From contig ML769389.1 in the NCBI GenBank assembly GCA_009733575.1, positions 557,930 to 621,929 on the forward strand: a stretch of 64,000 nt of DNA. Direction: 5' to 3'. The notes beneath the pieces were generated by a model. It was not told the origin of the DNA. It did no database searches and saw only the letters and a list, made by a program, of their open reading frames with translations. Positions 45,445-56,657 of this stretch are shown in pieces. Every line of letters begins with the position of its first letter. Within the stretch, counting starts at the first letter, position 1. The stretch is from Gymnopus androsaceus JB14. Its lineage: Eukaryota; Basidiomycota; Agaricomycetes; Agaricales; Omphalotaceae. The position numbers and the translations under genes were made by a program.

Positions 45445-46581
45445 ATGAGACCTCTCACACCCTCTCAGAAAGACAATATCTTCTCTCTGCTCCACACTGG
45501 AGCTTCTACCAGGGAAATCTCTGCTCAGACAGGTGTATCCAAGTCAAAGATTGCTTCTTTGGCAAAAGGATCACTCCCAGACAAGGGGAGCCATCCAGCA
45601 GGCTGCCCTAGAAAGCTCTCTACTACTGATGAAAATGCTGTCATCAAACAAATCTCTACTGGCAGGGCCAAGAATGCAGCACAGGTGGCCAAAAACATTA
45701 ATCCACTCCTCCCCCATCCAGTCTCTACTCAGACCATCAGAAATACCCTTCACAAAGCTGATGTACAACCTCATGAAAAGCAGAAAAAGCTCAAGCTCAC
45801 CCCTGGTCACAGGAAATCTTGTTTGGCATTTGCTGAGAAGTATCTGGAATGGACTGTAGATGATTGGAAGAGGGTTATTTGGTCAGATGAGACCAAAATC
45901 AATAGATACGGGTCAGATGGGCAGCAGTATGTATGGGGAAGAAAGGGGGAATCAGTAGGAGAAAGAGGCATCAAGGAAACTGTAAAGTTTGGGGGAGGAA
46001 ATATCATGGTGTGGGGATGTATGGGATGGGAAGGTGTGGGGAATTTGGTGGAGGGTGAGGAGAGGATGAATGGGGAGCAGTATGTTGACATTTTGGATGG
46101 CAATCTCTTGGAAAGCATGGAAAATCTGCTTCTTGATCCAGAGATAGCCATCTTTCAGCAGGATAATGACCCTAAACACACCTCCAAAGTTGCTGCCAAG
46201 TGGTTTGATGACCATGAGATCAACTGTATGTTGGATTTGATTTTTGCCGAGTGCCGTTGTTTGCCACAGTCTCCTGATTGGAAATAATATTTACTATATA
46301 TATTATTCCCCTGTAGCATGTAGATCTCATCCGTTCGCCTCCTGGCTCCCACTATGAGGCTCAAGCGGAATATACTATTTGACTCTGCCTTTCCTCGAGT
46401 GACGACACACTGTATGGATTGGCCTGCACAGTCCCCTGATCTCAATCCCATTGAACATCTCTGGACAACCCTCAAAAACAAACTTAATGAATATGACAAG
46501 TCACCTCTGGAGCTTGGGAGTTGTGGGACAGAGTGGCAGAAAAATGGGGGGAAATTACTGAGGAAGATTGTCAGAGGTTAA
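45445..46581 (+). pseudogene. Tc1-like DD34E transposase, interrupted
   Basis: Cut-and-paste transposase. The N-terminal HTH region (MRPLTPSQKDNIFSLLHTGA, STREISAQTGVSKSKIASLA) binds the terminal repeats; the second HTH is around STTDENAVIKQI. First catalytic Asp in IWSDETKIN, second in FQQDNDPKHTS, third acidic residue in SPDLNPIEHLW. Between the second and third, 186 bases (46231-46416) interrupt the gene and bring a stop at 46285-46287. They are flanked by ACTGTATG at 46223-46230 and 46409-46416, so the sequence on either side would read continuously without the insert. A TATA-like CATATATATAAG precedes the start at 45445. Not expected to be active. Confidence 0.88.
46231..46416. mobile_element. 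186-bp insertion with 8-bp flanking duplication ACTGTATG
   Basis: Sits inside the transposase gene and is present in both copies of the large duplication (also 57813-57998). The flanking 8-bp repeat suggests a transposed segment, but I find no terminal inverted repeats. Confidence 0.6.
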
Positions 46582-46884
46582 TTAGGAGCATGCCAAGAAG
46601 GCTCAAAGCAGTTGTGAGTGCACATGGAGGTCATACCAAGTCTTAAACTACCTTTTCTTTATTTCAATGTGCATATCAAAAAATTGTCCACATGGATCAT
46701 TGAATTGAATCGCTTATATCTCAATGAGTTTTAATCCAAACAAGACAAATCAGATATGTACATGGATCCAGGATCCAGGCTTATTAGTCCTCACTAAGCA
46801 CTTTTTGATATATATAATATCTATCTTGCAAATCCTGGATCTTTCCAAAAGTGTCAAACATGTGGACAATTTTTTGACCCACTG

Positions 46885-47272
46885 TAATTGCAGATAAGTG
46901 GGGCATAATGACTGAGGATGAGAGTGTTTTAGTCACAGAAGAGGGTTTGGCAGCTCTCAGTGAATGAAGGGAGGTTAAAGATATTGGAACCTGGCATAAT
47001 GCTAACCTCAGTGCAAGCCACAATACATCAGAAAAACCTGGGTCATCTCCAGAGGTCTCTAGAGCACCTGTAGCTTGAAGCTTCTGGTTTTGGAATTGGA
47101 AATTCAGCTGTGCAAGCTGGATACAGCTACATCATGATGAAGTCATCATTTATATCACATTTATATCATATTTACACCATATTTCATCCATCAGGCCCTC
47201 CTGACACCTAGACAGCCCCACTTCATGTACCCTAGTCTGTTACACTCCGCGGGAATGATTGAATCAAGGCCG
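46885..47272. other. LTR and MITE fragments
   Basis: Contains one end of a CATCAGC-family element (CATCAGAAAAACCTGGG at 47030) with CTCCAGAGG words, and a plus-strand fragment of LTR family 3 (GGAATTGGAAATTCAG near 47095). No gene. Confidence 0.55.
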
Positions 47273-47647
47273 TAATTAGTAATGAAAAATGTTTTGTAGA
47301 AAATAAATGATTTTGAGTGATTTTTTGTCCGATAAAGTACTTAGATTTCCCCAAAAAACCAGTGATAAAAGACCATCAATTGCCATTGAAAGCAAGGGTC
47401 TTTTACACTTGTAAAAGATGAACTATCATGGTGACCTTAGTAACAAGCCACTTCACAAACAAAGGCCTTTGGCAAGTTGCCAAGGTCACTGTAATAGTTC
47501 ATCTTTTACAAGTGTAAAAGACCCTTGCTTCAATGGCAATTGATGGTCTTTTATCACTGGTTTTTCAGGGGAAATCTAAGTACTTTATCCGACAAAAAAT
47601 CACTTGAAATTATTTATTTTCTACAAAACTTTTTTCATTACTAATTA
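47273..47647. mobile_element. Foldback MITE, left copy
   Basis: Almost entirely one inverted repeat of about 180 bp per arm with a short loop. It starts TAATTAGTAATGAAAAA and ends in the complement; TA at each end. Includes CTTTTACACTTGTAAAAG in both arms. The full version with context is at 58857-59233. Confidence 0.85.
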
Positions 47648-47649
47648 TG

Positions 47650-47943
47650 CATCAGCAAAACCTGGGTGTACTTACTGGACAGCGCTAGATAGCGCTATCC
47701 AGCACTTATAGCACCCATAGCACCCATAGCAAGATCCCCATCTATCCAGAGCTATGGATTGCTATGGATTTCACATTTCGCGGCACATCATCACATCATC
47801 TGTCAGTTTTTTCAATTCATTTTTTTTGTTGTCCTCGGAATTGTTTCTCTCACTTGTGAGACCAAATAATTATAATAAATCATATGTATTGTCAGATTAG
47901 TAGTACATAGTAGGATAGTTTACCAAAACAGAGCTACAGTAAC
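47650..47943. mobile_element. CATCAGC-family MITE cut off by the N gap
   Basis: Identical in structure to the start of the element at 59236-59890. The contig ends inside it. Confidence 0.85.
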
Positions 47944-47968
47944 NNNNNNNNNNNNNNNNNNNNNNNNN
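47944..47968. other. Assembly gap of 25 N
   Basis: Runs of N between two contigs that overlap in content; see the entries for 35801-47943 and 47971-59528. Confidence 0.99.
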
Positions 47969-48035
47969 AAAATCAGTCCGACTATGGAGCATAGGGATGG
48001 ATCATTTCAGGTTTCAGTATTAACGACTTGGAGAA

Positions 48036-48905
48036 GTACGTGCCGAAAACTCTGAAATTCTTTCGCGCATTTAACCAACCTTTGTTCATTTCTGAATTAA
48101 TAGATTCGACAGTGGTTTGCTTTAAAAACCCATTCATTTCTGCTCATTATGCTTACAATCGTAAAAAGCCAGCTGGAATTCGGGAAGGTATAGCTTACTC
48201 ATGCTTCTTTTTCGAATTCTCGGGGCGTACATTCCGCTTTTTTGCATTTCACAGTTTAACTGGTAGCGGTTGCAAATCGTATGTGCGCCGTGTGTTTTCG
48301 CGTGTATCTAAGGGAAGAACTTAATTTTGTCGGATTATTAGGTCCTGACTCCTTCCTCGACGTCCGGAACCCCGAAGCCTCTGAGGCATTGGCATCATTC
48401 GGATTATCGCTGAGGGAAAATACTGCCTCTTACCGCGGTCAGGGGATGGCCAATAGCGCGGGGGAATCGCTCGCAGTGGCGGTAGTCAATTCTCATACAG
48501 CATAAGGTATTCTGATCTGGATCCTGTTATATCGACAGCTTTTCTGTGCAATCTGCGGTTCTCGGGTAAACGGATTAATCACAAGGCCACCTGACCCAAA
48601 ACTTTATTGCTTCCATCGCTAGTGCTTCGCATCCATCACCGTCGCTTCTCCTCTGGATACTGTCAAGACGTGTATTCACGCCGATTTTTCAAAAACAAAG
48701 GGTGGTCAAGGGATCTGATTGAACGAGTGTATTAACCGAAGGATCAACTCTGAAGCGTACGCTAGGAGAAATGGGCGCCGTTATCGATTTACTAAAGTCG
48801 TATCTCTCATTTCCCTGGCCAGCATTATCGTCGTCCGACCTAAGCTTGTGTTCAGTTATATCTGGCCGCAATTTTTTATTTCCTCTATTCGTCCGCTACG
48901 TGTAG
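48036..48905 (+). pseudogene. Decayed GGC1 copy, right-contig version
   Basis: Counterpart of 35876-36682 with the same missing exons, plus numerous extra single bases (for example around 48180-48250 and 48360-48480) that are likely sequence errors at the contig end. Confidence 0.8.
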
Positions 48906-49850
48906 ATTGTGGACATATCACTTTTCCCTTCCCTTGGAGTTCGTGGCTCTCTCAACCCTTCCTCATAAACAGATTTCTTTCCGGACCATGATCACGACAT
49001 GCTACCCACTCGGCCCTACCTATTCATCGCACCTCCACAGGCTCCACTGTACCCCACTCAAAAACCTCAAAAGTATTGGCGACTACCGTCACATGACTAC
49101 TACTCACTGGGTTTATTCGACACTCTCACTAGCATGCGATATCTATTCTGTTGGCCTGCTATCTTAAACTAATTTCTGTTATACCGTATGCAGTAATCTA
49201 TCCAGATTCTACAATTCGTATTATTACGATGTCGGGCTTATAGAAACCAGAATACGTCTCCCTGCTCATGATTATTTGGTTACGCGCGGCGCGCGCGCGA
49301 GAAAAGTTTGGGCCAGTTTACTTGGAAGCCTTTGACATGCACGCGAAGGGGAGGCACGGCCGCATCTTGCCTCGTCTCTATTCGAGGGGAGGAAGGAGGT
49401 GGTACAGAAGGAAAGGGTGGATTTAAAAGCCAAATGGCGTAGAAAGAACCGCAAGGCCCGCCCTCGAGGCTATGATCAATTTAGGGGGATTCGCAAGTGC
49501 GCTACTGTTAGGTGTTCCAAAACCTTATTACCTTCCACATCCCAAGATTTTATACATATGCAGTTTTCTTCTCCGATACAATTTAATTTGCATATTACAC
49601 AGCCTCCCATCGCATTGGCGACATTTCAATGAATGGCTATGGGCGAAAGTTTCCATTATCATCCAGGGCCAGGGCCTTCCGTATTCATTCATTTTTTCGG
49701 CTATTTGCAATAATAAAAGATGATAACGCCAGCAATCAGTTTATCAATCTCGGTCTTCCTACCCGTATCCTCCGAGACCGCCCATCTTCATTATCTACCA
49801 CACCAGTCTCCTCGCTCATCTCTCCCAACCTATCTCTTTCTTCAGATACT

Positions 49851-51696
49851 ATGCGCTCTGCTGTAATCGGTTTAGCTGTTAGTCTATGGGCTTCCACCAC
49901 AAACGGGGCCCACCTGGCCGTATTTACCCCCGGGAAATGTGGGGTGCGCAAATGTGCGTTGGGGCCCGTTCGTTCTTTTCCTCTGCCTGCTGCTGAATTT
50001 TTTTCGTACAGGGCTTACAAACGGAACCGACGTTCAACTCTGATGACCCTGTCAATCCCTTGTATCAACTCGGAGGGCAAGGGGCCAGTGGTGGTGTGCG
50101 TATCTTTTAACTCTCCGATGCTCGTTTTACTCATGCACCGTATCCAAACAGTCCACGCAGATAACGGTGTAAGTCCCGTATCAAATCGATGTTCACTCTT
50201 ATCTTCAATAACAATTGTTTACAGTGTAATAAAGTACCCCCGAAGATGGAGACATACTCGAATTGTGCGCGCGCTATTTATCCCCCTACTTTTCTCTGCA
50301 GAACTGATCGCCATTCCGACAGGCCCGCTGGCAAAAACATCACGTTGAGATTGCTGCCAACCAAGCCTTCACCACTATGTCATACAACGGAAAAGTTCAT
50401 CAGTGACTGGCCAGATGGTAAAACGTACCCTTCTAATTATGTATGTTCATTACTATGTCCCCAATCCGCTCGATTAATCGTCTTCGCAGAACGTTGCAAC
50501 TTGCATTACCTCTCCCAACAGTCAGTCTAAGCTCTATCTTGGGCGTTCTTTATCTAATCATCCCCATTCCGTTATGCAGTGCATACTCAGAACCAGTCCA
50601 TGGCAGCAGGAACTGCGCTTGCTATCGCTTATGTTGTACGTTCCCTCTCGAGCGAACTGCTAAACCTAAACTGATTTCCTACGTTTCTTAGTCTGACATC
50701 GCTGACGTTACGCCCGAAAACCTTGTTGTCTTCTCTGTAACATACAAGTGTGTGATACTGTTTCAAATCGAAAATTCATGCTGATGCCTTCTTGTAGCAC
50801 TCCCTGGTTGCGCTTAACTAATTATGAGATCCCTGCTGCTATGCCCGCATGCCCTGAAGGAGGATGTATCTGCGGTGTAAGTGCCCTCTTCGCTAATCTC
50901 GTTCAAGAATTATTACTAAACGACTTCGCAGTGGGGCTGGGTACGTCTCAAGATCGTCAAAAGTTTGCCAAGACTCATCATCTTTCTCTGTGGTCTTTTT
51001 TAGATTCCCAACGGGTGAGTACTTCGCGGTTCCTGTGCCCTTTATGTCTAACCATCACTTTTTAGCTGTGGACAGCCAAACATGTATCACGAAGCAATCC
51101 GATGCAATGTAACCGGTGCCACGAGCACCACCCCCGTTGGTACCCCCAAGGCCCCTGTATGGTGCCAAAACGATACTAGCGCGTGTGTTACTGGTCCGAA
51201 GCAGATGTTGTACTGGAATCAAGCCTCCGGCAATAACATTGAAGTAGATGGGTATGATTTGGCCGGAGCGCCCAAGAGCCCAGCGTATAATGCAAATGTG
51301 GCTTTTCGAATGGTGAGGTCCTAGACAATACTTTTTACAGAGATTCACCGCTCATCGGGGATTTTTATCCACGTATCAGGAGCCCAAAACGACATTTTCA
51401 CTGGATCTAAAAGTGCAGATTCGTCTTCGTCATCTTCTAACGCGTCGACCGCCTCTGCCACCTCGGCTTCTGACACGTCCTCGTCGACCGCCTCTTCGAC
51501 CGCCTCTTCGATGTCATCCTCTAACACGTCGACCTTGTCGTCCAGAAGTTACGCGAGCTTAGACAGCTCATCTGAAGTTTGCTTTTGTGATGCCGACTCT
51601 GATGATTATTCGACCGACGAACAGGAAGATCAATGGGATACAGTGGAAGGTCTCATCTGGAATATCATGCCTTGGAATATTATGCCATGGAAATAG
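49851..51696 (+). CDS. AA14-type monooxygenase, allelic copy with damaged 5' exons
   Basis: Same gene as 37600-39420. From about 50100 on it is nearly identical, including all splice sites, the NMHTQNQS region, the cysteine-rich GGCICGWGW part and the Ser-rich tail, which here has one more 12-bp unit (STAS repeat, 51490-51505). The first two exons carry extra G and C bases, for example after the signal peptide at 49905-49945, that break the frame between the signal peptide and GMWC. Because the same stretch of the contig is generally rich in single-base additions, sequencing error is more likely than true inactivation. Confidence 0.75.
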
Positions 51697-51708
51697 AAAA
51701 AAAAAACC

Positions 51709-51945
51709 TCCTAGATGGTGGGAGATATTGACGAAGAAAGAAGTTGAGTTGTTCCGCGAAGGATCTGTCCGTGCAAAGAAGCAAGTAACGCAGCTGCAAA
51801 CTCCCCTGATGCGGTCTGAGCCACTGCAGATTCGCTTACACCGGCTCCCCGTGCAAAAATGCACGCCGAATCAGCAATATACTCCTCACGAATTCAAGAA
51901 CTTGAGCTCGAGTGCCCGGATGACGGTTTGGAGGGTTGTTCTATA
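51709..51945 (-). pseudogene. NACHT gene relic, right copy
   Basis: Allelic counterpart of 39433-39670, same damaged P-loop, with one base fewer near 51848. Confidence 0.7.
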
Positions 51946-53048
51946 TAGACGGAGAGTTGGGCTGGTTGTGGATATCGTCGAATCCTCTAGACGAGGCTCG
52001 GAATCATATTAGATGCGTTTCCTCTTCTTCATTCCTTTCACACATTTCCTTATACGTACCAATATACTTCACTGATTTTGCTTCCTCATACTTATATCAC
52101 ATCACTTTGTTATCAGAGTATTCAACCCTTCGTATAAACACTTTTCTTCAGCAATAATACGATAATTTCATTGAAAAAGTACACTGCAGTACGTCCCCCA
52201 TCTAGTGCCTCCCCAGGAAAGGAACACTGCCAGGACAGGTGTTGATATATATATAATGTAACATATGGAAATACTACACTATTTGAAATTGTGAAACCCT
52301 CACACTTGCCCCTGCCAGAGCGAAGCAAAGAAAAAAAATTGAGTCAATACAACCAGAACTGCACCCAATACATTCGAAACTGACCCAGGGAGGCTAAGGC
52401 ACAAGAACGGGCGAGAATAGAAAAGTAGCTGTACTAATATTATAAACTGTAACTACAAATTAACTGCTGGACTTGAGCAGAGTGCGGAGGTGCACCATGG
52501 GGGGTAGTGACCAATGCATATGATGGACTAGGAGAAATAACGGTTTCGATATCATATCCTACAATCTTACTACATTAGGTGATGTGGCGTTATCTGCCGT
52601 ACCGAAGGACCTAGAAATTTAGCTCCCATACTTCTAGGAGCTAGTAGAAAATCTAACATCGTTGTGTGCGCGGAAAATCTGACATTGTCAAGAATTTAAC
52701 ATTGAAAATCAAACTTTGCTGTGCATGTCAAATATCTACATCCCTGTGCATACCAAAAATCACTGAGAGTCTGATCTCTGATCTAAATTTACCAGTAAAT
52801 TTACCAGATTTTGCATGAATGAAATATTTTACAGTATTATGGCCATAAGTTGTTGATATGCTGATTTTTTGGCTAAAGCTGAAACTGTACAGAATTGATA
52901 ATCCTAGATTCTGTATTATACTCAATATAGGTATACCAAGAACTATAGTGAGCCCAAGCTGATAGTTGAAGTCTATTGAGAGTCTATTGTACTCTAGAGA
53001 TTGCGGAGTGATGGTATGCATTAATGGTATCTCACTTAACTTTGTGAA

Positions 53049-53360
53049 TGTTAGAAATAAGAAATGGAGTTATAATGATTGTGTAGCCATTTGACCTCAA
53101 CTGGGCCCTGAGGCAAACGGGTGAAGTACATGAGTATCTACATACTGTATTTATACTTGTAAGAATGACTATGTCATAGTAAACATACCGGGAAAGTGGG
53201 TACTATGTGAATATCTGTGGCTACTATGCATACAGTAAAGTGGCTACTGTGAGTATATGCATGGATACTGTGAGTGTATGTGCAAATATCTCCTGTGATA
53301 TCATAAATTCATAAGTATGTCGTAATGTGGGCTAAAATAGATTTTCTGTAAATTCCAACA
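53049..53360 (-). mobile_element. Solo LTR family 2, uninterrupted, TSD GTGAA
   Basis: Empty-site allele of 40762-41780: 312 bp, flanked by GTGAA (53044-53048, 53361-53365), no MITE. Confidence 0.88.
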
Positions 53361-54438
53361 GTGAATGCATCTTGTTCCAAGTCCTATGCATTGTATGGTG
53401 TAGCAAGTCAAGCTTGGTGGATACCAAGTTGATGAGCAAGGCTATTCCAGGCCCACATATAATTACTACTAGGCTAGACAATCAAAAGACATACTCAAGG
53501 GATTGAAGTTTCCAAGGCAGCACTTGGTGCAGCCCAACAAGTTGGTTATGTTATACAAAACCTACAATGTTACTCTGCCAAGATGAAAACTCTTGACTAG
53601 ATGAAAGCTTGTTTAGGCAATCTTGTCATGGAATGTCCGGTAACTCTGGCCCAGAGCTGCCGCGATGAATGGAAACACTCCCACAATGTCATAAGTCTCT
53701 TGACTGAGATGATAAAAGCAACATAGATGACAGAATCATCTAGGTGAGTTAAACTCTCTGAGACCAGATATTGTACTAGCTGGAGGTCCAGGGCTCAGTT
53801 AGGGCTCCAAAGCAAGTGTGATTGATGGTGTGTCATTGGGTTGTGCATTGCCAGAGGGTGCCAAGGCATACCTGCCGCGGCATCACCAATGCACCCACCT
53901 GATCAACCTCATCACAATCACTCTTAGTCTTTAGAGCAAGGAATGACTAGGAATAATTCCTGTCCAAGCTTCAGTGTTGTTCCAAGATCCATGTGCTACA
54001 ACACATTTAGGCTCGAGTCCACATGGAACTAGGCATAATGTCTAGCTCACTATTGGCAAGGCAAAGATAGATATACTTCTGAGGGCTGTTCATGGAATGT
54101 TTTTGAACACCATAGAACTTCACCAAGTCATAAATTTGGAGGACCTGCACAGTTTCCGAGGCAAAAGAAAGTGACTTGAGTTCATCTAGGACCAAATTCC
54201 AATCATTACCATTCCGAGCTATGAATTTCCCAAGATTAGGCATACTGAGATGATTTATTGAGGAAGATTATTTATTATTTTACATTTATGGATATGTCTT
54301 GATCTCTTTCATATTATTTCTTTGTTTTAGTATTATTCCAAGATGTACCAGTATAAAAGGGTAGTTACATTCTACGTAGCAATCCAAGTTAGACTTGATA
54401 CCTGAAATGCAGTTCTATCTTAGGACCTGTATAGTATT

Positions 54439-55258
54439 TAAGGGTGGACACGACTCCGGGTCCTGGTTTACCTGGACCTGTGATGCCGGTAACTGGAGGG
54501 CAAAGCTAGCAACCTGCGACTGGTTCCAAACCCGTGGGAAACTGGTTAACCGGTACCGGGACCTGCCACAGGTAAACTGGCCAGTACCTGTGTGACCTGC
54601 CCATACTAGGGCACTCACTAGTAGTAATAATATTTGTACTAACATTAGTACTTATACTGGTACTAGTATGTTTGTATTAGATTCTAGCACCAATGTTAGT
54701 ACTAAATTCAAAGACTGGTAAGTATCCAGCCATTATTGGTACAGTATTCAATACAATGTCAGTGGTAATAATACCAAATATTTGGATAATGTCTTTTAAC
54801 ATGGAGATAAGATCCAAATAAGATCTCTATGCTACTGTATGCACTATCACTGCTACTATAGCTGCATATATGCATCTTAATGCCACCTCTATTATCTTAC
54901 TTACTATTAATTAAGCTACTATTGGCAAAGTATTAGTACTATTAGTGTAAGTATACTAGTATTAGACACTGATATCAGCCCCAACCAGGACTAATACATA
55001 CTGTAAGTACTAACCAATAATATTAGTATACTATATTGGCACTAAGTAGTGAAATATGTACCAATATCAAAGCCAAACATTTGTTCCCACGGGTCTACCG
55101 GTACCGGCCGGTCACAATAAAAACAAAAATGGCGACCTGCAACCGGGCATAACCCGTGGGAAACCAGTACCGGGACCCGCAGGTTAAAAAACTGGCCGGT
55201 ATTCCCACAGGTAAACCTGCCAGTACCAGGTCAGGACCTGGAGTTGTGTCCATCCTTA
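54439..55258. mobile_element. hAT-type MITE, right copy
   Basis: Counterpart of 42854-43674 with the same ATAGTATT duplication at 54431-54438 and 55259-55266; 820 bp. Confidence 0.9.
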
Positions 55259-55692
55259 ATAGTATTTGACATCTGCAGATGGATAAGATTGGTCTATACA
55301 ACCTTTGAAACAGGTGGCCTTCTTGTAACCTGAGGCAATTCAATCTACTTCCCGGCTATTAAGTTGAGCGTTCCTGGTTTTCATCTTGGAGGGAAGTCAC
55401 ATCAGTCTTAGGACTGCAAGTGGAGCCTAACATGCACATCTTGCTGAGCCTGTTGTTGATCAGGAAAGGACTTGGACCCAAGTGTCAGCTTGGTGTAGTT
55501 TTAGGGAGAAGCTTCTCAGAGTGTTACCTAGCTTACCAACTTGTTTACCTCTTGCCCGCTCTTCACTGAGTGTGTTAAAAATGCCTACTCAAGTGACTTG
55601 CGTGGTGGTCATATAAGCTTGTTAGGTAACTTGCAGGATCACCTGAGAGTTGGAGTATCATTGCGCGGCGATGTAAAGGCTCCTGATTCATG

Positions 55693-55865
55693 CTAAGTTG
55701 TTTGTTGAGTTGATGTACTTGACCCATGCTTGGGTATTTCACCTTGGATATGCAAAGTTGTTTGTTGAGTCGGCATACTTGACCCATGCCTTGGTGTTCG
55801 TGCAGATATGCAAAGTCATTTGTTGAGTCAGTGTACTTGACCCGTGTTTTGGTGTTTGCTTTTCC
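55693..55865 (+). repeat. Tandem repeat, three units, right copy
   Basis: Counterpart of 44110-44280; the second unit has one more C. Confidence 0.65.
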
Positions 55866-56164
55866 CCTCAATTAGTTCAGTGCGTTGTCATACATTGGTT
55901 GACTTTTCACAACCTTCCTCCAATACAAACCTTGCTCATTTGCACTGCCTGTGCTTCTGTTGAGTGCTTTATTTATGAATCAAATAGTAGTAAGAGGGAA
56001 CCTTTGACAACCTCCTTCCTCGCATTAATTAAACCTTTTGGATTAAATCTGATTGGGTGATTGTTGTTTAGTTGGTTTTCATACCTAGCACAGATCTAAC
56101 TCATCATTGTCACAGATGTCTTTCAATCCAAATGACTCAAGGACATCTCAAAGAAAGTTAGCCA

Positions 56165-56508
56165 TGTTGAAAATAAAATAATAACACCTGATTGTGTTAT
56201 TATAGAAAGAGATAATAACACATCAATAATAAGGATCATATGACTGTTTGACCTCTAAAGGATCCTGAGGCAAACAGATGGTAAAGTACATGGGTATCTA
56301 CAAGCAGTATATATATACCCAAAGAAATGCATATGTCATAGCTATCAAATATAGTAAGTGGATACTATGTGAAGTCATGATATCACCTACGAAGCAATGG
56401 TGATGTAAGGTGTAAATATAGCATGTATGACATTAATATGATGTAAATGATGACTTCATCATGACATAGCTGTATCCAGCTTGTACAACTGAATTTCCAA
56501 TTCCAACA
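56165..56508 (-). mobile_element. Solo LTR family 3, right copy, TSD AGCCA
   Basis: Counterpart of 44582-44925 with AGCCA at 56160-56164 and 56509-56513. Confidence 0.85.
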
Positions 56509-56657
56509 AGCCACTATGCTGCCTTCACTAGTGTCCAGATGAAGATTCTTAATGCAGGTATGTTGGGACTCAATAAATTGAACTAGACTAATACTCAAAC
56601 AAAACAGAAACTCCTGAAGGATAACCCCACCAAAAATTCCAACAACTGTTGCATATA

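Larger units (their letters stand above)
45075..46884 (+). mobile_element. Tc1-like transposon, left copy
   Basis: TA flanks at 45073-45074 and 46885-46886; termini CAGTGGGTCAAAAAATTG and its complement. The inverted repeats are unusually long, about 210 bp (45075-45284 and 46675-46884). Inside each arm the terminal motif recurs in opposite orientation (CATGTGGACAATTTTTTGA). 1810 bp. It encodes a DD34E transposase that is interrupted by a 186-bp insertion. Confidence 0.93.
35801..47943. repeat. Left copy of the 12-kb duplicated region
   Basis: Matches 47971-59528 in order and orientation throughout. It ends abruptly at the N gap, inside a transposon that continues uninterrupted in the right copy at 59529. 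The differences are one 705-bp insertion at 40979, a 12-bp repeat in the AA14 tail, a 12-bp repeat near 52793 and scattered SNPs. Confidence 0.95.

Noticed and set aside
45571..46215. Minus-strand ORFs over the Tc1 gene
   Set aside because: Antisense shadows of the transposase reading frame.
46223..46416. Canonical intron in the Tc1 transposase
   Set aside because: A GTATGT donor exists, but no AG acceptor restores the frame to DWPAQSPDLNP; the precise continuity comes from removing the insert with one 8-bp repeat.
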